A DNA stretch of 64,000 bases from Pseudomonadota bacterium (lineage in GTDB: Bacteria > Pseudomonadota > Gammaproteobacteria > Burkholderiales > Burkholderiaceae_E): positions 70,289-134,288 of the forward strand of contig JAEWFA010000037.1 of NCBI GenBank assembly GCA_023389055.1. The letters run 5' to 3'. A program made the translations under genes and the position numbers. The notes under the pieces were generated by a model. The model worked only from the letters and a program-made list of their open reading frames with translations. It did no database searches and was not told the DNA's origin. Positions 7,929 to 15,650 of this stretch are shown piece after piece. The stretch's first letter is position 1. The number at the start of each line of letters is the position of its first letter.

Positions 7929-9491
7929 CTAAGCTTTTGATTTTATGGCGCTTTTACGCGGCGTGCGGCGCTGCCGCGCGGTGCCGCGCCCGCTCGTGTT
8001 CGGCTTAGCCGGTGCAAGTTTTTGTGCCCATTCGACACCCAGTGGGGTTAAAACCAGCGGCTTCCTGGGCGTTATATCGATAAAGCCCATGTCGATGGCT
8101 TGCTCGATTACCGCGCGAACGCCCTTTTGCGATACATCGAGTGCCTTGCCCGGACCGCAGTGATGGTCCTCGATCTGGCGCGCCGTGACAGGCCCCTGGC
8201 TGACCAAGACGATCAGCTTCCCGACGTGCTTGTCGTACGGCGAACCCTCGCTCGCCTGCTCCCCCGACACTTCCAGATAGCCACCGTCGAGCCTTCGCAG
8301 CAGTGTGGGTGCGTGCGGGGCCGTGTAGTTCGTCTTTACGAGCTTGACCTCGACGTAGAGGTGACGTACGTCCTCGGGGATGAAGCCGTAGCCCTTCGTC
8401 CCCTTGGTCAAGGTCATCATATTGATCTGCCATCGAACGCCATCGGTGAAAGCCGATGCCCCGCGCGATGCGCTCTGGTTCGACTCGTGCGAGGTCATCG
8501 ACCCCTTGTTCGCGTGGTGTGCGATAAGTACCGTAGCGCCGGTCTCCTTCTTCAACCACTCGACGGCTTCGACGAAGCGCGTGGCGTCCTCGTTTTTGTT
8601 CTCCTCGCCGCCGCGGAAGCGCGACGCGGGATCGAGGATGATGAGCTTGAGATTCTCCGCCTGAGCTGCCGTCAGCCCGAGGCGCGTCAACGTCGGTGTG
8701 CGCTCCACCTCGCCATTGCCGCCCTTGCGTGTAAGCAGAATGTCCTCGCCGACCACCGAGCGGATCAGCAGGTTCTGCAAGAGCTTCTTCGTGAACGCCG
8801 GCTTCTGACCGTGATAGTGCATATCGTGTATGCGATGCACACGGCGGTGAATCTCATCGCGCTCGTCTTCGGCACAAAGCATCAGTACGGTGCCCGTCTC
8901 GGCGACTTCCCAACAGGCAGCCAATGGCGCGCCCGAAGCAACGGAATACGCGAGCTGCATCAGGAACTGCGACTTGCTGCTGCCCCCAGGCGCAACCACC
9001 GCACCGACGATGCCCTGAGGCAGAAATTGCTTCAACAACCATTTTCTTGCGGGCGGCTCGATGGCGAGGAAGTCGTCGACCGAAGCAGACGCGAGATCGA
9101 ATAACGGAAGCAGCGGTTCGGCAGCCTCATCGCTCGGGTCCGCTCCATAGCGGTCTGGATGGTTCGCGCGATCGCGTTGTGCAATCGACTTGCAGGTATC
9201 GACGACCTTCTTGTCGGGCAAGGGCGGACGGTTCGTGGCGTTCCATGCCTGGCAGATGCTGAGGACGACTTCCAACGAAACGCGCCGTCCGATCAAATAC
9301 CCGCAGAGCTTCAGCAGGTGATCCGTGCGCTGCCCATCGACGCAGGGATGCATCAGGTCCGAGAAACCGCCTGAGACCGTCGCAGTCGTTGCGGTCTGCT
9401 GGGAACTGGACGCTGCGACCTTGCCCTCGATGCCAAGCTTCTTGGCGATCTCCGGCCAGGTGTCGGCGGTCGGCATGCAGACCGTGCTCAC
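7929..9491 (-). CDS. PriCT-domain / RepA-type replicative ATPase
   Basis: A 520-residue protein. Residues about 50-110 look like a primase C-terminal (PriCT-1) helical module (RTDHLLKLCGYLIGRRVSLE). Residues about 140-370 are a RepA/AAA_25 hexameric helicase-type ATPase: Walker A at APGGSSKSQ, Walker B-like LKLIILDPAS, and a sensor stretch VLIAHHANKGS. The C-terminal 90 residues look like a winged helix followed by a basic tail (RGTARQRRTPRKS). It starts with GTG overlapping the stop of the RepB-type primase gene by 4 bp, so the two are translationally coupled. The probable role is unwinding and loading at the element's own origin, as in plasmid RepA systems and phage satellites. Confidence 0.8.
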   Translation of the reverse strand: MSTVCMPTADTWPEIAKKLGIEGKVAASSSQQTATTATVSGGFSDLMHPCVDGQRTDHLLKLCGYLIGRRVSLEVVLSICQAWNATNRPPLPDKKVVDTCKSIAQRDRANHPDRYGADPSDEAAEPLLPLFDLASASVDDFLAIEPPARKWLLKQFLPQGIVGAVVAPGGSSKSQFLMQLAYSVASGAPLAACWEVAETGTVLMLCAEDERDEIHRRVHRIHDMHYHGQKPAFTKKLLQNLLIRSVVGEDILLTRKGGNGEVERTPTLTRLGLTAAQAENLKLIILDPASRFRGGEENKNEDATRFVEAVEWLKKETGATVLIAHHANKGSMTSHESNQSASRGASAFTDGVRWQINMMTLTKGTKGYGFIPEDVRHLYVEVKLVKTNYTAPHAPTLLRRLDGGYLEVSGEQASEGSPYDKHVGKLIVLVSQGPVTARQIEDHHCGPGKALDVSQKGVRAVIEQAIDMGFIDITPRKPLVLTPLGVEWAQKLAPAKPNTSGRGTARQRRTPRKSAIKSKA

Positions 9492-10108
9492 TTGAACACC
9501 TTATCGCCCAGCTTGACAAAGCGACTCAGGAACGGGACGCCGTACTTCTGATGCCAGAACCCCGGCACGCGCATGATCCGGGGCAGATCAGCCACCCGAT
9601 GGTCGCCGTTGAAGTGCTCCGCCAAAGCCAACTGGCGCTCTGTAAATTTTTCCAATGGAGCATCCGCAGTCAGCCAATAGCCGTGGTACTTCCCTTCGCT
9701 CGTCTCGATGATGATGTCCGGCGGGTGCGGCGCATCCATGAATTCGTGCAATGGGCTTCCGTCCTTGTCGACGAAGTACGAGCGCACGCGGGTCACGCTT
9801 TTCGCGGTATTTCCCGTGCTCGCGTTGATCATCACGTAGATGCCCGCCTTCTGTTGATTGAAGCCGGTCAGCGCTTTCGCATGTTGCGCGAGAGAACCCG
9901 GCAGCACGCGCGGAGCGATCGGGCTCTCCGCGCCCTTCTCCGGCAAGACACGGAAGCGGAACACCGCTTCCGGATCGGGATCGAGCGCGGTAAGGAACGT
10001 CTGCGCGTCGCCTAGGTTTGGCGTCAAGATCTTGGGCACCGCGCGAGCCGACTTGATATCGGCTCCGCGGCTTGTGAGGGACGTTGTCGTTGCGCGATTC
10101 CCCATCAC
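9488..10108 (-). CDS. RepB-type DNA primase domain protein
   Basis: A 206-residue protein matching the RepB-family primase domain: YVMINASTGNTAKSVTRVRS, then YFVDKDGSPL (acidic metal site), HGYWLTADAPLEKF, and the family-typical DLPRIMRVPGFWHQK with its His-Gln-Lys. Primases of this kind lay down primers for plasmid- or satellite-type replication in the cytoplasm. It overlaps the gene before it (Cys-rich protein) and the gene after it (RepA-type ATPase) by 4 bp each. All three are therefore co-translated, and the module is a compact replication unit. Confidence 0.8.
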   Translation of the reverse strand: MMGNRATTTSLTSRGADIKSARAVPKILTPNLGDAQTFLTALDPDPEAVFRFRVLPEKGAESPIAPRVLPGSLAQHAKALTGFNQQKAGIYVMINASTGNTAKSVTRVRSYFVDKDGSPLHEFMDAPHPPDIIIETSEGKYHGYWLTADAPLEKFTERQLALAEHFNGDHRVADLPRIMRVPGFWHQKYGVPFLSRFVKLGDKVFK

Positions 10109-10374
10109 TGTGCCCTCTCATCGCGTGTGATGAGCCCGAGCTTTTCGGCCTCCACGTCGAGGTTCATCTCGATCATCTTCAGCTGGAGGTCCGACATGCG
10201 GTGCTTGGCGTTGGGTGCGCACGTACGGCACAAGCGGTAGATGATCGCTGCGTGAGTGCCGTAGCGAAGCATCGCGAGGAGACGCGAGCGACCCACCGTC
10301 TGGTTGCACAGCGCGCAGTTCTCGAGCTTCGAGTAAGCGTAGGTTTTCGTCGTCGTGCCGGGCGGAGTGCTCAT
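10105..10374 (-). CDS. small Cys-rich (zinc-ribbon-like) protein of the replication module
   Basis: An 89-residue protein from ATG 10374. A longer in-frame start at 10554 would add 60 Ala/Arg-rich residues in the shadow of the HTH gene. Two cysteine pairs, CALC near residue 20 and CRTC near residue 50, are spaced like a zinc ribbon or treble clef. It sits between the AlpA-like gene (4-bp gap) and the primase gene (4-bp overlap). A DNA-binding or replication accessory role is likely. No named family is recognised. Confidence 0.65.
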   Translation of the reverse strand: MSTPPGTTTKTYAYSKLENCALCNQTVGRSRLLAMLRYGTHAAIIYRLCRTCAPNAKHRMSDLQLKMIEMNLDVEAEKLGLITRDERAQ

Positions 10375-10378
10375 CGCG

Positions 10379-10642
10379 TCACTCCTCCTTGCACGACTTT
10401 GCGCTGGAGCGGCCCAGCAGCGGATCGCGCGCCGAGTCGCTCGCGAGCAGGCGTTTGATCTCGTCGACGGGCCAGGCGAGGCGACCGTTGACGCGGCGGG
10501 GGCGCAACGGCCCGTTATCGCGGCACGCCCAAATGCGCAGCGTCTGTTCTGCACGGTTGAGGTGCGCTGCCGCCTCGGCGGTCGGTAGCGCAGTACGCGC
10601 CTCCCGCTCGAGCGGAATCAGGCTACAGATATTCGGGACCAT
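10379..10642 (-). CDS. AlpA/excisionase-like helix-turn-helix protein
   Basis: An 87-residue protein. ATG 10642 was chosen because GTAGGAGTC sits just upstream; an ATG at 10672 lacks an RBS. The core (LPTAEAAAHLNRAEQTLRIW, then NGPLRPRRVNGRLAWPVDEI) is a MerR/AlpA-type winged HTH used by excisionases and satellite activators to bind att or replication-gene promoters. It heads the Cys-rich-primase-RepA operon. In P4-like satellites and PICIs an AlpA-like protein in this position activates excision and replication. That role is inferred here. Confidence 0.75.
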   Translation of the reverse strand: MVPNICSLIPLEREARTALPTAEAAAHLNRAEQTLRIWACRDNGPLRPRRVNGRLAWPVDEIKRLLASDSARDPLLGRSSAKSCKEE

Positions 10643-10707
10643 TTCGACTCCTACAAGTCTGTGGAGCCGCAATCAGATTCCCGGTTCTATGGTCCCCCGC
10701 AACCATC

Positions 10708-10737
10708 TACCGTCTTCCACTTTAGGGGAAGACGGTA
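10708..10737. promoter_or_regulatory. perfect 11-bp inverted repeat upstream of the AlpA-like gene
   Basis: Arms TACCGTCTTCC and GGAAGACGGTA are perfect, separated by an 8-nt loop. The dyad lies between the stop of the 199-aa gene and the start of the AlpA-like gene, about 65 bp before its ATG. There is no T-run after it on the minus strand, which favours an operator or attenuator over a simple terminator. Confidence 0.5.
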
Positions 10738-10747
10738 CGCACCCCGC

Positions 10748-11347
10748 CTAGCTTCCGTCGACGATCATTTGGTCGCGACGTAAACGCGTCCAAGTTTTGT
10801 CGAACACCGTAGAACGGCTCTTGAACAGCGGATGATCCTTCAGCGCCTTACACACTTCTGCCTTTACGCCGGCCCGACCCTTTTGGGGACGAGGTAGTGT
10901 CAGTGGATCATGCCCCTGCTTTCTAATTTCTTCGAGAACTGCCTGCTCTTGAGCAACATGCCGCTGCACGGGGGTAACTCCGACCGGCGCTTGTACGCGC
11001 GCGCAGGCGCTTGCATAACCAGTGAGGCGACTGGCCAGTTCTTCGAAGCCATGCGCGACTAACCAAGGCAGCAGACTCGCCGCCGAAACCCGAAGCTCCT
11101 CGTCGATGTCTGGCTTGTCGCACACATTGCTGAGATCGCCGACTCGAATCGCGTCGGCAAGCATGCGCACCTCGTCCGAGATGTCGGGCTCGATACCGAA
11201 AGAGGACGTCGGATTCTCGCGGTCGCGCACGGTGATATCGGAGCGCAGTCGCGGCTCGAAGTCACGCATCAAGAAGGCGATCTCCCACACCTTTAACGCC
11301 GGCTGCATCCGCCAGTAGTCAAACACGGGCTTTAACCGCTCTATCAC
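10748..11347 (-). CDS. hypothetical protein downstream of the integrase
   Basis: A 199-residue protein that starts 9 bp after the integrase stop, so it is probably in the integrase operon. It is predicted soluble and helical with no recognised domain. The C-terminal part (KALKDHPLFKSRSTVFDKTW) could be a small winged helix. Such genes are common in integrase-primase elements, where their role is not established. Confidence 0.6.
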   Translation of the reverse strand: MIERLKPVFDYWRMQPALKVWEIAFLMRDFEPRLRSDITVRDRENPTSSFGIEPDISDEVRMLADAIRVGDLSNVCDKPDIDEELRVSAASLLPWLVAHGFEELASRLTGYASACARVQAPVGVTPVQRHVAQEQAVLEEIRKQGHDPLTLPRPQKGRAGVKAEVCKALKDHPLFKSRSTVFDKTWTRLRRDQMIVDGS

Positions 11348-11356
11348 GTGTAGACC

Positions 11357-12754
11357 TCAGTTTTCAGACAGTGCACCTGCCGCGCTCGGTGCGGGCGCAT
11401 TCGGCGCTAGTGAAAGCTCGCCCTGCTCCAACATCCAAGCCTCGATCCGCTCGTGCCACCGGCGAAGCAGATCCAGCGGTCGAACGCGATAGTGCTTCTC
11501 GGCAATTGCACTGGGCTTGTGACCCTGGATCTGGGCCACGATTCCGACGGGCGCTTCGACCCACTCGGCGAGCGTGCCGAACGACCGACGCAGCCCGTGC
11601 ATCGTAATGTGCGGCAGCCCCGCCGCGGCGAGCGCTCGATTGTGCGCAATGCGCGGCTCCTGGAGATAGCCTTTTTCCGCACGGCTGCTGGAGAAGACCC
11701 ACGGCGACGGCTGCCAATTCGTTCGGAACTCGTCGACCTGTTGCGGGTCGCGCCGCAGGCGACGCGGCACGACCGGCGGACGCTCGTTCGCCGTCTTGAG
11801 TTCGAGCAGCAACGAGGCGACGTAGGGCGTCAGCGGAATGACGCGCTCGCCTTCGACCTTGTCTTTCAGACGCATCGACATCCATCGAAGGTCCACGTCG
11901 GCCCAGCGCAATTCGGCCAGCTCCTCGCGCCGTGCACCGACCAGCAGCAGGATCTGCAGATACGCCGCCGGTACCGATTCCAGCTTGCGAACCTCGGCGA
12001 ACCAGTCCCGTAACTGCTCACGCTGCAGCGCGTCGGTCTTGCGTGCAGGCTTTCCCAGCTTTTCCCTCACCGATCTGGATTTGCAGGCGTCGGCGACGAC
12101 AATGTGGCGGTATTCATCGTGCTCGGCGCACCAGTTCAGGAACACGACCATCAATCGAAAGCCGAGCGCGGCGCGCGCCGGGCGCGTCCGGGTTTCGCGC
12201 ACGAGCCACTGCTCGACCGCCTTCGCGTCGATCTGGGCCAACGGCCGGGTGAGAAGGCTTCGCAAAGGCCCGGGCTGCGTCGTCTCGCCCGGCATGCGCT
12301 TGCGCGGCTCGCCGCCGGCCTTTGCCATCCGAAGATGATCGAGATAGTTGCGCTCGCCCCAATGCGCGCGGCGCGCTTCGACGTACACGCCCCAAGCGTC
12401 GAGCCCGCTGACCTCACCCCGCAGTCGCTCGACCTTCGCTGCCTGGCGAATCTCGGCCTGCTGGGTCTTGGTCTGCGCACGTTCGACGCGCGGATCGATA
12501 CCGCGATCGAGAAGGGTTTGAAGACGACGCGCTTCGGTGCGCGCACTGGGAATGGTCCAGTTGGCCGGGTCCCCGATCGTCAGGCGCAGCGCCTTGCCTT
12601 GGTGGCGCGACTGGAACACGAACGAGCGCGCGTCGGCCGCCGTCACCCGCAGCGCCAGCCCCGGCACGGTGGCGTCCCACAGGAACGCCTGGGTCTTGTC
12701 CGCCGCGCAGCGAAACGCCGCGATCCGCCCGATAGTAAGATTCTCGCGTGCCAT
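11357..12754 (-). CDS. tyrosine recombinase/integrase with DUF4102-type arm-binding domain
   Basis: A 465-residue site-specific recombinase that integrates and excises the element at a tRNA gene. Residues 1-90 form the DUF4102-like arm-DNA-binding domain, residues about 115-225 the core-binding SAM-like domain, and residues about 240-435 the catalytic domain. Catalytic residues are visible: Arg275 in VGARREE, His386 and Arg389 in HGLRR, His412 in GHKPS, and nucleophile Tyr422 in KHYRVR. All are intact, so it should be active. ATG 12754 was chosen because the arm domain begins there; a start at 12838 would read through the tandem repeat upstream. The gene sits about 190 bp from the tRNA 3' fragment, the normal place for such integrases. 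Confidence 0.93.
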   Translation of the reverse strand: MARENLTIGRIAAFRCAADKTQAFLWDATVPGLALRVTAADARSFVFQSRHQGKALRLTIGDPANWTIPSARTEARRLQTLLDRGIDPRVERAQTKTQQAEIRQAAKVERLRGEVSGLDAWGVYVEARRAHWGERNYLDHLRMAKAGGEPRKRMPGETTQPGPLRSLLTRPLAQIDAKAVEQWLVRETRTRPARAALGFRLMVVFLNWCAEHDEYRHIVVADACKSRSVREKLGKPARKTDALQREQLRDWFAEVRKLESVPAAYLQILLLVGARREELAELRWADVDLRWMSMRLKDKVEGERVIPLTPYVASLLLELKTANERPPVVPRRLRRDPQQVDEFRTNWQPSPWVFSSSRAEKGYLQEPRIAHNRALAAAGLPHITMHGLRRSFGTLAEWVEAPVGIVAQIQGHKPSAIAEKHYRVRPLDLLRRWHERIEAWMLEQGELSLAPNAPAPSAAGALSEN

Positions 12755-12793
12755 TAGCCGACCTCGCCATGAACGGACAAAAATCCGCAGGTT

Positions 12794-12817
12794 GCCATGT
12801 AAGCAGCCATGTAAGCA
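12794..12817. repeat. two tandem 12-bp repeats between integrase and att site
   Basis: GCCATGTAAGCA occurs twice back to back with no spacer. It lies 40 bp upstream of the integrase ATG and about 130 bp from the tRNA fragment. This position suits arm-type binding sites for the integrase or an excisionase. That is inference; the repetition itself is seen directly. Confidence 0.6.
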
Positions 12818-12945
12818 GATCTTCGGAAAACCGATCAACGAAGCCGAATTCTATCGCCTGACTGGAGAGCCGCGTGTGATCTCGATCTCAGAGGGGAGAT
12901 CAACAAAATGCAACACTTCCCAATGCCTTCGAATTAGGCACGCGC

Positions 12946-12978
<33 letters not shown>

Positions 12979-12995
<17 letters not shown>

Positions 12996-13032
12996 TCTTT
13001 CGAGAGGCCTTGCAAGTCGACGACTTGCGAGG
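12979..13032. repeat. 54-bp direct repeat, copy 1 (tRNA tail plus terminator)
   Basis: It starts with TCCCTGATGCGCCACCATCT and ends in CGACTTGCGAGG. It matches copy 2 at 29345-29398 with only two differences, a compensating-looking A/G and G/A pair in the terminator stem. The two copies bracket about 16.3 kb of catabolic genes. Confidence 0.9.
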
Positions 13033-13042
13033 CCTTTTCTTT
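13005..13042 (+). terminator. rho-independent terminator after the tRNA fragment
   Basis: A long near-perfect stem (AGGCCTTGCAAGTCG against CGACTTGCGAGGCCT, with one G-T wobble) is followed by TTTTCTTT. It directly follows the tRNA CCA end by about ten bases, so it is the tRNA's own terminator. Confidence 0.8.
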
Positions 13043-13108
13043 ACCCGAACTGTTGTGTCACTCGACTTGGAGCAGGGGATGAACTCCCGGTTGCGACGCC
13101 CCAGTTCC

Positions 13109-14221
13109 TCAGACTCCCAACTCGCGCCCGTGGATCGAGTAGCGGAAAGCGTCCGGGGACAACTCGTCGAAACGCCCGCTCCGATTCTCCCCCTGCGGAT
13201 ACATCAGGAATGGAAGCGGCAGCTTGCCGACGCTGCCCGGCAGCAGGACATCGTGCGCGGTATTGTAAGCGAGCCAGTTGCCCTCCCAAGCACCGAACAA
13301 CCCCTCGTTCACCGGTGCGATCAACGGGTGCAAAGGATCGCGAATCCACTCCTTTGTTTCCTGCCGCATCACCTTCAGCACATCGGCCGGATCCATCGCG
13401 ACCCAGCCGTAACGGCGTAGGAACACCTCCGCGCGACAGTGCTGCGCGCCGCTCAGTTTCGACGGATCCGCACCGAGTTCGCGGTAGCCAAACGCCGAAC
13501 GCGCCAGCCGCAGGCCGTAAACGTCGCGCGCCGGAATCCCGACCGCCCGGCACAGGCCGACGAACACGGCGTTCAGGTCCGCGCACTTGCCGCCCAGGTT
13601 GCCGGTTTCGAGCATCGTGCGAACGTCGCCGGTGCCGCAGCCGCGCACCTTGGGCTCGCGATGCGCATGCGCGATCACCCAGCGGTAGATCGCACGCGTG
13701 CGTTCGAGGTCGTCAGTGAAGCCGCGCGTCGCGGCTAGTGCCGTCTGACGGACGATCCCGTCGGTGGGAATCCATTCCGTGGGCGCAAGGCAATCGCGCA
13801 GGACGATCGGATCTTCGCTCACACGTCCCGGGCGCTGCCAGTCGACAGACCGGTCGCGCGTCTGCAGTCGGCTGGTCAGGCGGATCGAGGGCTGCTGGAC
13901 CGACGGCGGAAACTCAGCGTACAGCATGCGCACGGTGCGTGCCGGATCGGTAACCTGCCGGACCGTTGTCGCGTTGCCCGTCCACTCGTTTCCCAGCGAG
14001 CGCTGGTAGTCGACGTCCACGTCGGGCAAAGGCAGCCACAATCGCGTCGTTCCCTGAGGGTCGGCGACCGTCACCTCGGTCGTCACCTCGAAGGAGCGCC
14101 ACGCGCCCACTCGGGGCTCGAAACGCCGCTCGCTTGCCGCGAACACGACAGGCAGCATCGATGCGGCAGCGGTGGCGCCCGCCCCCTGGATCATCGTGCG
14201 TCGAGAGCACCGAATGCTCAT
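13109..14221 (-). CDS. Tat-exported transglutaminase-like protein
   Basis: A 370-residue protein with a twin-arginine signal (CSRRTMIQGAGATAAASMLP, then VVFAA), so export by Tat to the periplasm is likely. The transglutaminase-like core (residues about 175-270) has the nucleophile Cys in GGKCADLNAVFVGLCRAVGI, the Arg of PARDVYGLR, the His of AQHCRAEVFL and the Asp of GWVAMDPAD, giving a Cys-His-Asp triad. Substrate is unknown; relatives act as peptidases or cross-linkers. It starts 22 bp after the TlpA-like gene, so it is the last gene of the minus-strand run in the catabolic block. Its link to aromatic-acid use is not obvious. Confidence 0.8.
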   Translation of the reverse strand: MSIRCSRRTMIQGAGATAAASMLPVVFAASERRFEPRVGAWRSFEVTTEVTVADPQGTTRLWLPLPDVDVDYQRSLGNEWTGNATTVRQVTDPARTVRMLYAEFPPSVQQPSIRLTSRLQTRDRSVDWQRPGRVSEDPIVLRDCLAPTEWIPTDGIVRQTALAATRGFTDDLERTRAIYRWVIAHAHREPKVRGCGTGDVRTMLETGNLGGKCADLNAVFVGLCRAVGIPARDVYGLRLARSAFGYRELGADPSKLSGAQHCRAEVFLRRYGWVAMDPADVLKVMRQETKEWIRDPLHPLIAPVNEGLFGAWEGNWLAYNTAHDVLLPGSVGKLPLPFLMYPQGENRSGRFDELSPDAFRYSIHGRELGV

Positions 14222-14243
14222 GCACCTTCCTCCTGCGCTGAAA

Positions 14244-14810
14244 TCAAGTGCTCGTTCGTTGCATCAGCAACGACCCGAGCAGGTTACGGAACTTGGGCGC
14301 CAGCCAGTCGGCCTCCCCGACGATCGAGAAACGCGCGAGGCCGTCTCGCCCGACGAGGACGGTCGTCGGGAACACGCGGATTCCCCAGTCGCGCGCAGCA
14401 GCACCGTCGGCGTCCCGCAGAATCGGCAGCGACACCGGCATCTGCTCGAGAAAGCGGCGAATCGCCGCATCGGTTTCCCGATAATTGACGGCCATCACCA
14501 CCACGCCCTCACGTTCTTCACGCTGCGCAAACAACTCGAGCGACGGTATCTCGGTACGGCACGGCTCGCACCAGCTAGCCCAGAAGTTGAGCAGGACCAC
14601 GCGTCCTCGGGCGCCCGCAAGACGCCAGCGGCCGCCATCGAGCCGCGGGAGCTCGAGCGGTGGCGTCGCGCGCCCGGCACGCCAGGGCCGGCGCAGCGGG
14701 CTCGACGCGGGAACAGCCGCCTCTGCACGAACCCTGGCGCGGAACACAACTGACGCAAGCATTGTGGCCGCACCTACCGAGACGATGCGGCGCCGAGAGA
14801 GGCGGTGCAA
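14244..14810 (-). CDS. TlpA-like periplasmic thioredoxin
   Basis: A 188-residue protein. The start is placed at TTG 14810 because GGGAG lies seven bases upstream and the resulting N-terminus (LSRRRIVSVGAATMLASVVF) is a good Tat-like signal. A later ATG at 14762 would cut that signal. The thioredoxin fold follows, with active-site WCEPC in VVLLNFWASWCEPCRTEIPS and the cis-Pro region VFPTTVLVGRDG. It probably acts as a periplasmic disulfide reductase. It lies between the LuxR-type and transglutaminase-like genes, with gaps of 25 and 22 bp. The partner protein, perhaps the neighbouring cysteine enzyme, is an inference. Confidence 0.8.
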   Translation of the reverse strand: MHRLSRRRIVSVGAATMLASVVFRARVRAEAAVPASSPLRRPWRAGRATPPLELPRLDGGRWRLAGARGRVVLLNFWASWCEPCRTEIPSLELFAQREEREGVVVMAVNYRETDAAIRRFLEQMPVSLPILRDADGAAARDWGIRVFPTTVLVGRDGLARFSIVGEADWLAPKFRNLLGSLLMQRTST

Positions 14811-14835
14811 CGTGCAACTCCCAAGCAGTGCCAAG

Positions 14836-15579
14836 TCACTGCTTCGACCAGTGCAGAGCCGCCTGGATCCTGGAGGAAAAGCCAAGTTTCGCAAATATAT
14901 GACGAACGTGGCTCTTCACAGTGTCGTGACTCATACCCAGCATCTTTGCGATCTCCTTGTTGTTCCTGCCAGACCCGATCTGCTCTAGAACCTCTCGCTC
15001 CCTACGGGTCAATGTTTCGGTCGTCTGCGGGGAGGAATGGCTGAGCGAAACGCGGTCCATACAGGACAACGATCCTGAGCTAACAACACTGTGGTCATGC
15101 GGACTAGCGGGTGCATCTCGAAGAACACTATTCGTTACGGCAAACGCCAATATCCGACTCACTGGCCGTAACAATTCGATGAGCTCGCTGCGCAAATGGC
15201 TTGATCGATCGAAGAACAAAGCGAAGACGCCCACATTCGACCCGGAGTGATCGAGCGAAAGCGCTACCGTCGCCTCGCAAAGTCGCTCGCCGGGGTTCGG
15301 CGCACTATTCCGGCTCGAGACCGATGCTGACTCCACGATGCGGGCGCACTTACGTCGAAGGGCCTCGCCACAGATTCCGCACGGACCGGCAATGGAGGAT
15401 TCGAAAGCTAAGACGTCATTCGGGACGCCCCAGGCCGCTATCAATCGAGACTCGCCCGAAGCTCCTAGGCGCCTCCGCACAAGGCCGCCATGAGCACCTG
15501 TCAAGTGAATGACAGCGGGAAGCAATGCATCCAGCGCAGGAGATGAAGAATCGAGAATCTCATTCTGACTCGATACCAT
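14836..15579 (-). CDS. LuxR-family transcriptional regulator
   Basis: A 247-residue protein from ATG 15579. An in-frame ATG at 15654 would run into xdhC. The C-terminus has a clear LuxR-type HTH (LTRREREVLEQIGSGRNNKE then IAKMLGMSHDTVKSHVRHIF). The N-terminal 170 residues look like a GAF-type sensor, with several Cys (PCGICGEALRRKC) that could bind a ligand or metal or sense redox state. There is no receiver Asp, so it is not a classical response regulator. It lies between xdhC and the tlpA-like gene. Its targets are probably local promoters. Confidence 0.8.
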   Translation of the reverse strand: MVSSQNEILDSSSPALDALLPAVIHLTGAHGGLVRRRLGASGESRLIAAWGVPNDVLAFESSIAGPCGICGEALRRKCARIVESASVSSRNSAPNPGERLCEATVALSLDHSGSNVGVFALFFDRSSHLRSELIELLRPVSRILAFAVTNSVLRDAPASPHDHSVVSSGSLSCMDRVSLSHSSPQTTETLTRREREVLEQIGSGRNNKEIAKMLGMSHDTVKSHVRHIFAKLGFSSRIQAALHWSKQ

Positions 15580-15650
15580 CGCCCTGCTCCTCACATTTTC
15601 GGTGCTCGTCGCGATGAAGCAGCTGCGCTGATGCGATGCGCGTCCGCAGG

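Noticed and set aside
12755..12838. Longer integrase N-terminus from ATG 12838
   Set aside because: The added residues read through the tandem 12-bp repeats, and the arm-binding domain begins at ATG 12754.
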